Assembly: GCA_001557505.1 (NCBI GenBank)
Contig: LSAX01000008.1
Span: 1,674,001 to 1,738,000 of the forward strand
Origin: Reticulascus tulasneorum
Taxonomy: Eukaryota > Ascomycota > Sordariomycetes > Glomerellales > Reticulascaceae
Direction: 5' to 3'
DNA: 64,000 nt
Shown: in pieces, positions 11,981 to 22,673 of the stretch
How positions within the stretch are numbered: position 1 is the stretch's first letter
Layout: the number at the start of each line of letters is the position of its first letter
Translations under genes and position numbers: made by a program
The notes under the pieces: generated by a model
The model's database searches: none
The model's input: only the letters and a program-made list of their open reading frames with translations
What the model was told of the DNA's origin: nothing

Positions 11981-14900
11981 TTTGGACGGGTATTATGAGT
12001 CAATGGAATAACAATGAATTGGAAAGTTGGCCAACGAGCCTGTCAGCTTGATAGACGTTATAGAGAACAACGAGTTTCTTTATTGATGCTATACGATTCC
12101 CAAATACCCATGACAGTGCACCCTTAACAGTACTAAATAACAAAAGTTTCAAGACAAGGGACCTATAGAGTCTCCCCATAGCTGCTGGGCAGCTCGAGCA
12201 AAATCGGCATGGAGTTGCTTGCCTGGCAATGCGCAACGTAATTAGCGTTTGTGGCTGATGCGGCTCTTCCGCATCTCTTCTACAGCCTCATTTGTGATGT
12301 CCGAACATCGACAACCTCCGCGGTGGCTACTTTACTGTCTCCAGTATAGCCGCGAGGAGGCCACAAGATTCTGAGCAGTTCGTAAGCCAGCTCTGTAAAT
12401 ATTGCTAGGTGCCAAGGAAGGCCGCCACCACCTCGCCTACCTGCCAGCTCAGCGTGCATACTTGCCCAGGCCCAGTGTCCCCTAGGTAAGTTCAACATGA
12501 AAAAATGTACAAATCAGTTCATCTTATGTTTCATTATGTTTGATAGAGACACCTGTTTTGATCTACGATTTGCAGGCGGTACCTTCCGTATGCCAGACGG
12601 CGTGATGGTGCATCTCCCACACTCACTTGCCAGCCACGCACCGCATCTTTCTCACTTCAGCGGAGCTGATTGTCAGGAACTGGCAGGGTACGCAAATCTT
12701 CTCATTTGCGATATATGAGGAAATTCTACCTTGGTACCAACAGAGACGTGAGCATGACGAGAAAAGCGGGCGAACTACGGCCGAGCAGCTCATGGCTTTC
12801 GCTGTAGGAATATATCTTCTTCATACCATCACGCAAGGTGATGAGCACAATGAAAAAATGTGACAAGAGTCAATGCATAGCAAAAATTAAGCCTGCGATG
12901 GCCCCGAAGGGCAATCGAAGATGGCCGACTCCGCGATGTGCAATGCAGGTCGTCCTCCCTACTGTCTGTGATACTTGAGCCACGGACAGTCAAGCTAGGT
13001 AAGTATAAGGAAGAAAGGGAAAAGAAGGAAAACGAGAGAGAGGGGAGGGGTGGCAGGTTTATATAGGATTTTGGGAGACGGTGTGGGTAGGCAGAATCTG
13101 TGCGAACAGGGGGAAGGAGCCTGAGCGAGGGCAGACTCGTGGTACCTGCCTGCCAGGTATCGTAGGGACGAGGACTTTGCCATGGTTTCGAGATTGAGGA
13201 AGGAGCGACCCAGTAGTACTGATCACATTTCTCCAAGAAAAGTAAGGTAGGTACGTTGTGACTCAAAAGTCTTGCATCAATACCTTACCTACCTGAAGGC
13301 GCTGGACCGGAGGCAACTGCCAAGGCTAAGCCCCTATTCTCGAGTGGTGATTCAAAGAGCAAAGTCGAACACGACATCGAGTGCTCCTAAAAGCCCACTC
13401 ACGCGAGAGTCGGCACCGAGCCAACAGCCATTCGCAGCTGGGCATGCTTATACCCTCGCCACCGTGTGGTAGGTGATTACGGCGGGTGCTGGAGGCACAT
13501 GGCATTGACTCTCACACTACAGAGATGTAACTAGCATTTACAGTCCGGACACGAGTAATTAGACGGCGAAAACCCAACAAGCAACGGAGAAAGCATCTTT
13601 GAGTTCCATTACTAAATGCAAGGGCAGGATACTTTGGAGGCCTCTGCTGCTCTTCGTGCCCATCTGACCACATCTTCTTGAATGTCTACACGTGGTATCT
13701 GTGGCGGTTGCCACTCCCCATGATAGAGGACCTAGTCCAGAGTAGCCCCAGCTTGCTCACTGACTCCTTCAACAGCCACCTGGCAGTGTTGTAAGCTCGT
13801 TGCTCATAAACCTGGTGAGTAGCCAACTCACGAGTGTATGCCATGGCGATGTAACGTAAGCATGGCCACCGAGCTGCATGCGAGCGCCTATCTTCGACGT
13901 CGGCGTCGACGGTGCTTAGGCGGACTATTCAGTCGAATCTTACACATTGCCGAGAGATATCCTAGGCGCCGATATGAAGAGTTTGTGTGTGTTTGTACTG
14001 TATGATGGAGCAAGACGTTAAGGTTGGACGCTGCTGTGGTTGACAGGTTACGCGGGATCCTGTGGGGATGTTCAAAACACACAAAAAGCATAGGGAGAGC
14101 GAGTTTCTTGAAGCTTTATACTCTCCTGTCTAATGTCCCAAGATCATTCACTAGCAAGGGCAAGCCATTGATGGAGGGGCACAATCCAGCGTCGTTGACG
14201 GACCTCGGAGCTTACCCTACCAAGCTGTTGATGAGAGACGCATTGTGAATCACCAGTAGCTTGGACTGATTGTTTTAGGGGTGTGCTTATGTAACTATTT
14301 AATCAAGTTCCCTACCAGAAACCGAGACGCAAATGTGATAGTGTTTTCCCCATGCCAATTCCCAACTGATGCCCAGAACACTATTTCGCTTCCAGCTATG
14401 GCAACGACCCTACTGCTAGCTTGGTTGTAAATGTGGTATCTGTTTTCGTCGTCGCTTCTGATTTGTCGTGATCCCGGCCATAGGGCTGCGGGGTGAGCTG
14501 ACCATGAGCTCTCATCACTGCTTAGTGAGATGGTGCTTCAGTAGCATTGGGCCGATGGAGCCAGTCCTCAAGGGGTAGGCCCAGTGGAGTAGTCACGGGT
14601 CGGGCTAGGTTGTGAACTAGCGAGACCACCCGTCGTTCTCCATGCGAACTTCACTACGTGTATCGTAACCGGGGTGAGACGTCAACAGACAGGCGACAAG
14701 GATGATGTGAGTATCCATCAGATAGGAAAGTGGCAAAAATACGACAGGAAGTTCGAGCTATGGCCGTGTATCTGCATCGGACGGCCCGTTGATCCACCTA
14801 GGTTTCTGGGAATCCCGAGACACTGTGCAAACTGTCGCGATGTAGGGTAACTAGTAACAGCGTCTTAGTGGTCAAATTGCCTCCGTCCCATTTTAGTATC

Positions 14901-17000
14901 TCCTAACCTTCACATGCCACATGGCATGCAGGCAATGCTTAGTCGAGTCGGACCCCACCTGTCGTCCCTGGCGCGGGGGGGTTAAGCGACCCGGGGTGTG
15001 CAGGGTTTGAACGGGATCAACTGATTCTAGACCGGCCGGACGATACTTGCCACCAGAATCTCGAAGATTCTACATCGAGACCCGAAGAGTGCCCGAACAA
15101 ATCAATGAGAGCTTTGGGATCAAAAAGACCTCTTTGGGTGCACAATGGCACGAGACTTGGCGCCGAGGCATATCAAATTGAACGGCGGCTGCACGAAGGG
15201 TTCTCGATGCACGCTAGCCAGTGAATGGTTCAGATCGTGCACTAGCAACCCTAAATGGAAAGCGAGCCCCCTGGGGAGTTATAGGCCCAATGGAGACTTC
15301 TCCACAACTCACGCAAATCCACGCCGGAGCGGTGGCTGAGTCGGAGCTGTTTGACGGGGACAAGAGGCTTGCCACCCGGTGGAATTTCGAGATTGTGCGG
15401 CCATGACATTTCGGCGCCCGGTGGTGTGTGCCGAACAGCAGTGTCTGCGATATTTGCTTTCTCTTTTACTCACCATGTTGCCCAACTTTTCTGGTCCGGC
15501 TGGAAGTACGATTTGCACGATTTCGAGTCTCCCTTTCGACTTGGCTGGCAGAAGCGCAGCTGTGCGAGTCGTTACAAATGCGGCCGGTCGGAGTGCATCG
15601 TGAGCCGCGTGAGAAATATGTACCTCCGCCTTGTTTTGGCCGCTGCGTTGGGATACATTCCTTACTCTGGTGGGAGGGCCCTCTCCTTCGTAAGACAAGG
15701 GTTTGCCTGCCGAGGGCCATCGGGGTGTGTTGAGCTGTAGATGTCCAATGGGGCGCCCCAAGGGAAGGACCCTGATTGGCACTGCAATGCCGCAAAACAA
15801 GGAAATGATCTGCAAAGGGTCCAAGGTACCCACGACCGCCTATCATTGCAGAGCCTCCGTCTGTCAGGGTTCCACATGACATCATATATCAGGCCACTTT
15901 CCAATATTGAAAGCGGAATATGAAAAAAGTATCTGTCAGGGTCAGTACATAGTAGAAAGAGGGAGAAAATCCATGCGGCGATTGCTTGTCGGAGCATTGG
16001 GGAGACACCAACTAATTAAGGGGACGTGCATGGTAGGCACCGGGTCGATGTTAAACGAGTGCCCTGAAATGGAGGGGGTTTTGCGTGTTCTTTTCAAACA
16101 ACGTGTTGGGAGCGTCGGTCGCTGCAGTACCAACTATACTGACAGGGGTCGGGAAATGGAACACCATTTAGTAGGCCATTCTTCTGGCCGGATTGTGTGG
16201 AAGCTTTACCTCTACTATTAATAAGTAGACAGGTAGGTAGGTAGGTAGGGGGGTGGTTTGGTGCTTGGATCATTTGCAGTTTGTTTTGATCCCTTCGCCA
16301 ATTCTCCGCCTCGTTCCAACTGGGTTGCACACAAGCACGTATCCAAAGTGAAGGGACACCAGGAGACAGAATTTGCAGTCGGCTTTCGGCCAATAGGTGC
16401 CTTCGTACGGTCCCGTTAGAGGAGCAGAGGAAGGGTTTCCTAACAATTTCGTCGATGACCAGCCAAAAGCAAGATCGGGGCCGTTTCACCCCTGGGTGTG
16501 TGTCTAGGCTTAAGTCCAGACCCTCATGGGCTTCGAAGCTTTTCTGGCTGATTGACTTGTTGTTCCCTGCGAATCGCAGGTTAATGGTGGCAATCGGGTT
16601 ATCAGAGCCAACGTCTTCTTTTGTGTGCTCTTCCTCCTATCGAAGACGGAGGTGTCTTTTTTCGACTTTGGTGACCTGTAATCGACATGTAGGCCGTAGG
16701 GAGCGTACTTTTCGCGTGCTATCTGGTGTTCATCGATAGCCTGTGGTGGTGCGCATGTTGGGCTGGTGATGGATGGATGGTCCACCCCCTCAATAACGTC
16801 ACACAAGGCATGACGTAGCCCGGCGTGACAAGTGTCAGATTCTTCCACAGTGTGGTGGAGGGGGTGTGTGAGATGTGGGTGTGGAGCGAGGTGTGGTGAG
16901 GGGTGGGTCCCGTCTCCCCGAACGAGAAAAAGACCCTGGATTTTCACTGTGGCCTCGGGTCCCCGGCGGAATTTCAGGTACAGTGCACTTGGCCACGTCC
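11981..17000. other. Gene-free region of about 5 kb
   Basis: Long frames exist on both strands (for example 15309-15833 minus and 16510-17097 minus), but they overlap each other, have no recognisable domains and no consistent codon bias. A TAGG tetranucleotide run (AGGTAGGTAGGTAGG) occurs at about 16229-16250 and a C/G-rich patch at about 14970-15000. I see no terminal repeats, reverse transcriptase or transposase remnants. It may hold distal regulatory DNA for frq or a degraded element. Confidence 0.45.
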
Positions 17001-18181
17001 CCATCAAGGCATGATTGTCACACCTCGATTCGACGTTGCGAGTGCCCCCAACCGCACTTTTCGTCCTGTTGCAGCGAGATGGATCTGTTATGAACACTCC
17101 CCTCCTGTCGGTGCCACACGGGCACTGGCACCACTGGAAAGTAGCCCTACCGCCAGAGGAGACACACCTTTGAACCTAGATCGAGTCTCTGGTGAGCATC
17201 CCATTGTTTGCCCTGTCCATCGTGATGGTGGATAGATTCAATCTCACGGAGGACGATTCATAGGGCAATACCCGTTCATTCCTACTCCGGCTGCACTAAT
17301 GGTCGCGAAACAAGCATCTAGGGATGTGTTTCTTTAAAATAAGTGCCTTGATGCAGGCCACCAAGTGCGGACGGCGGCAACCATTGGGAGAGGGGTGGAG
17401 GGTATTGTTTCTTGCAATCACTCCTGGGCGTCCACGTCGTAAAAGTCGAGACCCCGATTCTGCTGCTCACACTGTGATCAGTTCAGATCCCTGTTGGTCG
17501 TGGAAATCGGAAGAAGTGGCGTGCAATCTGAGATGGATTGTCCGCAAGCTATGCCTGTGGAACCCTCCCCCAGGCCACCGATATTGTCACGATCGTTTCG
17601 AACCAGACCAGACGGCCTAGACTGGTCCGCCTCTAGCACATGATTCTGGCTGAAGAGCGTTTGGGGTCGGATTTCTCCCTCACAGTCCCTCACAGTGCAT
17701 GCCCTCTCCGAGAGGTCTTCTGTGGCTAGATCCGGCAAACTGGATTGCAGATGAACCCTGAATCCCTCGATCTCGACGCAGGGTGTCCCGTTACCGCGCA
17801 CCACCGTACTTCTCGTGCTCCTGGGCGACCACCATCGCCTTGCCACTCCAGTTCGTTTGGCTCCCAATTATCGCGCGGCCACTCCTGAGCATCAAGGCGG
17901 TTTGCCAAAACTATTCCTTCTCCTACCCTCCGCAGACCCGATCGACCTGAGCCTGTTCGTTTCCATCTGCGACGATCGTACGGCCGCAACCCCCGTAACA
18001 TCACGACCTCGAACCCCGGAACTATTCCTTCTGCGTCGCACCACCTTTCGGCGTACGCGCGAACTAAACCAAGAGAGACGGCCAGGATAGCGAGAGCTGG
18101 CTTGGATCAACACCGTCCTACAGGCGACGCTCCTCACATCGCTTTGATTTCCATTTGCCGCGTCCCGCCAACGTTCTGTTG

Positions 18182-18196
18182 ATGTCGAGTTCTTGA
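18182..18196 (+). other. Short upstream ORF in the frq leader
   Basis: ATG TCG AGT TCT TGA is a four-codon upstream ORF about 720 bp before the main start. Neurospora frq has several uORFs in its leader, so this is a plausible translational control element if the transcript begins upstream of 18182, which the sequence cannot show. Confidence 0.3.
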
Positions 18197-18497
18197 CCGC
18201 CGACTCTCCCCATCATCCTCAATTACGTTTGACGACCCTCACGTATAGCTAAAACAATCCGCCTTTGGGCAACTTGTTGCCTTCCGCAATCTACCAGTAT
18301 ACGATATTTGGGTAGAGAAAGCACACGTTCAGAAGAGGCACTGCAAACAGCTAGACCAGCTCGATATTCATACCCCCTGCATCGTCCGTCCAGCCTCAGA
18401 CACAGTCCACCATATTTATCGCACATTGGATAGTCTCGGCGCAAATCAGGACAAAGCAAAAGATATAATCTGCCTGGGTGCTTATCGTTCCATTTTT

Positions 18498-18698
18498 GTA
18501 AGTCTAGTCCTCCTCGCCGTTTCCCCCTTGACGAACTTTGTCGTCATTTATGTTCTGTGGCCTTTCGATCGATCTCGATCGACGCTCTCTGCCAATCAGC
18601 TCCCAGCGCCACCTCCGGAACAAATACCGCCTAACTCCTCCACATTGCCTCTCCTCTATTTTCTTGAACTACTTCAATCTAACGACAGCGTCCATTAG
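18498..18698 (+). other. Candidate 5'-leader intron of frq
   Basis: A consensus donor GTAAGT (18498-18503) pairs with a CTAAC branch site (18679-18683) and a TAG acceptor ending at 18698. The 201-bp segment contains the ATG at 18550 that opens a long upstream ORF running to 19017 and overlapping the FREQUENCY start in another frame. Removing it would delete that competing start codon. Splicing is predicted from consensus sites only. Confidence 0.45.
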
Positions 18699-18914
18699 AT
18701 CACGCAAGCACTCATCGCGTGAACACATCGACACCTTGCGAACGACCATCGATCACTTCGACGAACACACACTCGCAGCCCGTCCGCTCAAGGCACAACT
18801 TCCAAATCTCCTTCCATTGAACTCGGTCCGTGTCACCGTAATTAGCTTGCCACAAGCAAAGCTCATATGCAAGCCTTTACGCTGGACCAATAAACAATCC
18901 TACATGTTGACATT

Positions 18915-21900
18915 ATGCCTGACATCAAAACCAATACTCATGGCCAGCGCGCGCCGCCGTCCACGTCGGCCACCGGACATCCTCTCCCACGGAGGGCCTC
19001 TCCCGAGAACTCAGTAACACTTCGAAATCACCGACTGGCCCGGGACGCAAGTTTGAAAGCGGCCCATTCGATCCGCGCGCCCTCCTCTGTTGCTCACACC
19101 AATCCCTTGTCCTCGCGCAGGAGAGAATCGTCAGGTGCAAGTCACGACAACGGCCAAAGTGAATCCAGGACGTGGTTTGAGCAATCCAACGAAAAGCCAA
19201 CTGCCTTGTTCTCCCAATCAATGGATGGTAAGAGTTCTCATCTTGTGCCACCCCTGGCTCGCAGTAAGCTAATCGTTTCCTTGTCTAGTTGACCCGCCTT
19301 TCTTCCAGAAGGAAACAGACTCATCCAATGAGGATTTGTCCAAAGACAGCGTCTTTCCGTATCACCTTAGAGCTGGTGCTCCTCTGGCATTGAAACCGAC
19401 TGTTACTCGCAGCAGTAGTAGCGGCGATTACCGAAGTGTCATCGATGACCTGACGATTGAAATACAAAGGTTGAAGGAGGAGCTGAAGCGGTACAAGCAA
19501 GAAGGCCCGGACATGTTAAAGAGAGAGAAGCTGTTCGAAATCAAGGTCCATGGGCTACCGAAGCGGAAGAAGAGAGAGCTTGAGGAAAAGCTTCGCGACT
19601 TCGCTGCCAATTTGGAAGAGACTCCGAGCGCCGAGACCTCGTCAGCGAGAAAGAAGTCATCACGGCACACGGATCGAATGTACTCCGCCTCCGGGTCAAT
19701 GTCCAAGCATGCTTCGTCCTCGTCTGGTTCGAACTCTAGGCCCGCTGACTCCGCCTATGCGTCAATGTCGACTGGCCGGCAATCATCGGGAGCATCACTT
19801 GGGGGACCGTCAATGAGTTCGAGGGCGCGCTCATCCGAGCACAAGGTGCAAAACTACTTGAAAGAAATCCCCGAGGGTCTGTATCCACGCCACGTGGTTA
19901 TCACTGAGAAGGAAAAGAAAAAAATGATAGTACGACGTTTGGAGCAGCTTTTCACTGGTAAGATTACGGGCCGCAGTTTGAACCGAAACCAATCAATTCC
20001 ACCTGCCGGTACCGGCATTGGGCCCGTAATTGCGGACCCCAAAACCGGAACTGCGACGGCAACACACCAACTCCCAAGCTTGCTACCAGATGCTACCCGC
20101 GAAGCACGGATACTAGCTACCGATGGTGGCTCAAAGAAAACTCGTTCACGAGACAACGCTTCTACCTCGCAGTCCAATGGCGACCAGACCGAATCTGGCG
20201 GCAATGGCGTTGGCTTAGGTGATGCAATTACCTCACCGCCCAATGCCACCTTGCCTGAGCAACGGCCCACGCGACCCAGGGACCTGGATCCCGATCGGGT
20301 TCAAGTTCCGTCGGAAAATATGGAATACATTAGACATCTCGGTCTAGTTGCACCTGAACTGCTCCAAGCATCGCTGCCTAGCCAAGATGTAGCTCCCGAC
20401 GCGGATGGGTGGGTGTATTTGAATCTCCTTAGCAATCTCGCCCAGTTGCATATGATGAACGTCGCACCGGACTTTATTCGACAGGCTGTGTCGGAAAAGA
20501 GCACCAAATTTCAAGTGTCTCCCGATGGACGAAAAATTCGGTGGCGAGGGGGTTCTGACGGCACCAAATTCAGCAGCGACAGTTCTGGTGACAATTCCAT
20601 GCAAAGCCCTTCTGCTGATGACACCGACGGGTCGAACAAAGACGGCCAACGCAAAAAGTCAAAGACCCAGCAATCTGCGACAGGTTTAGCCTCAACGAAA
20701 CCCAGCGAGAAGCCGTGGAAACTTGGCCCTCAGGTATCCGGGTCCTCTGAAAGCTTCCACTATAAGCCTCTCTTTGTACGGCAATCTTCGTCTTACGAGC
20801 AGACTTCTCAGGATGATACCGGGTCATCTCTTGGTGTCGGTGACGAGAGCAATATGGGAGGCGAGTCGCGCTGGGGAATGAGTGGCTCAGGATCTTCGCA
20901 GCGCAGAAAGCGCCGGCTAGATGGTGCTATCATATACTATAGTGGCGCGCCATTCTGCACCGATCTGTCCGGAGACACCGGCGAGACTTCCCCCGCGACC
21001 TATATGGCATCGACGGAGCAGCAAAAATCTGTGCTTGTGGAGTTCGTCCGCCCTGAATTACCGTTTCGAACACACTCTGGATCTTACCTCTCTTTCCGGC
21101 CATTGTCGGATCCGAATTTGGAACTGCAACAATCCATCGAAGTGGACTTTGCTAAAGTTGATACGAATAAGCCGGATGATGCCGTCGATCTCCAAGCGGA
21201 CTTTCCATGGTCAGATTCGAAACAGGTTATCGAAGGTATTCAGCTTGAACCATGCGGGCTGGGGGGCGTCCTACCCGATGATCACTTCATGGTGGCTGTC
21301 ATTACAAGACGCCGGAAGGAAGATGGCTCCATGGCTGAATTGTCACATGTCCATCGACGCAAGTTCGACGAGGGTACCGATGCTGTCATTCGCCGACTGG
21401 CGTCCACGTCCACCTCGTCGCCACGTGCTCTCCCGTCTATACCTCGATCTCGCAGTACATCCCCTGCAGTCGGGATTGACTACGTGTCAGGTCGTGTCAA
21501 ACGGCTAGCACCCGTGCCTCTTCCGCCACCAACCTTGTTTTTCCCTCCATTCAGCACGGATTCGTCCGGTACATCGGAGGAGGATTCTGGATCTGACGCA
21601 GACGATGATATGCAGTTGAGTCAAGATTCTCAGAGTCGACGTCCCAACCCGCATTACTCCAATGCCGCCTCCTATCCTGATGGTGTGGACATGTCGAGTG
21701 GTGATGAGGAGGGCGACGAGCCGGATGACGAAGACGAATCCGAGGATGATCATAGTGAAGTCAAGGATATGGAAATGCAAATTCCACGAGACAGCCGCAT
21801 GCGACGATCGAGCAGTAGTGCCGTAGCAGCTGCTGGAACAGGGACCGGCAGAAGCAAGAGCACCAGTGCGGACCCCATGCGGGCTGAGGCAGATAGCTCG

Positions 21901-21966
21901 GTTGCGACAGCCGGTGACCGAGATGCAGAAAGCGGTTACAGCAGTAGCATTGAGGGGAGTGGCTGA
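18915..21966 (+). CDS. frq: FREQUENCY circadian clock protein
   Basis: Two exons (18915-19227, 19289-21966) encode 996 residues, close to the 989 of Neurospora FRQ. FRQ is the negative arm of the fungal clock: it dimerises, binds FRH and casein kinase 1 and inhibits the White Collar complex. Seen here: N-terminal [16 protein letters not shown] and [15 protein letters not shown]; a coiled coil at about 154-176 ([20 protein letters not shown]); [19 protein letters not shown] at about 190; YIRHLGL and [18 protein letters not shown] at about 450-480; [11 protein letters not shown] near 520; [16 protein letters not shown] near 650; and an acidic C-terminal stretch from about residue 890. Ser/Thr-rich segments offer many phosphorylation sites. 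Met103 lies immediately before the 61-bp intron, at the position of the short-FRQ start in Neurospora. The gene converges on the homeodomain-caspase gene. Confidence 0.97.
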
Positions 21967-22673
21967 TTTTACAAACTCATTGGGGTGATATTTGGGTGAT
22001 GCTTGCCATTCACATGATCTGGGCGGCGTGTGGTTAGGGGTAATTTTGCACGAAAGTAATCTCCCCTCTAATGGGAGGATGATGTTTTATGCCTGGAATT
22101 TGGGATGGAGCGCCTTTGTTCTTCTTTTGGCATTGACCGGGTGTTTGGGATGGGGATATATCATGGGGATATTTGGGCGCAAATGAGCCAGGCAAACGGC
22201 TCTTTTTGGAATTAAAAGCAAATATTTCTCCAACTTAAGGTTCGAGATTCATGTTTCTTGCTATTATGAGCGATACAGTTACGACCAGATGTCTAATGTT
22301 CTCTCTGAATTACTGATATATCAACTTTGTGAACATCTTTTGGCAATCTTTCTGTGTGTAGACTCTGTTCTGCTAATTGGCGCTGCTATGCGACTACAAT
22401 TGGAGATACTAAGAAACAGATGAATGATAGTGGGATTCTGGGAGCGTACAATCTCAGTTTCTCTTCCCCCCTTTTCACCAGAAGACTAAGAATATGGAAA
22501 CCTTTCTCACACACCGGCTATAGCATTCAAGAACACAGACCTCTCTTGGTTTCTCCGACCTCGCGAGCTGGTGATTGGCACCCGTTTTCCTCGTTCGTAG
22601 TCCAGATTATGACAGGTAGCTGCGATCTAAGGAATATGATTCAGATAGATTAAGAACTCTAGACCACCGCCAA
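21967..22673. other. Convergent 3' intergenic region
   Basis: About 700 bp separate the frq stop codon from the stop codon of the minus-strand neighbour. It contains AT-rich stretches suited to polyadenylation on both strands and no supported gene. In Neurospora an antisense transcript starts downstream of frq; nothing here shows or excludes one. Confidence 0.5.

Larger units (their letters stand above)
17001..18914 (+). promoter_or_regulatory. frq: frq promoter and long 5' leader
   Basis: No independent gene is visible in the 1.9 kb before the FREQUENCY start codon. Several GATC-containing sites are present: GATCAGTTCAGATCC near 17476, GATCGA near 17190 and 17940, and CGATCGATCTCGATCGACG at 18566-18584. 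In Neurospora the White Collar complex binds paired GATN-containing repeats upstream of frq, so these are candidate clock/light elements. This is inference from short motifs only, and the 18566 site may lie inside a leader intron. Confidence 0.4.

Noticed and set aside
15309..15833. 174-codon minus-strand frame
   Set aside because: Several overlapping frames of similar length exist on both strands, typical of GC-rich noncoding DNA; no recognisable protein features.
16510..17097. 195-codon minus-strand frame upstream of frq
   Set aside because: No domain, low-complexity composition, and overlapped by three plus-strand frames.
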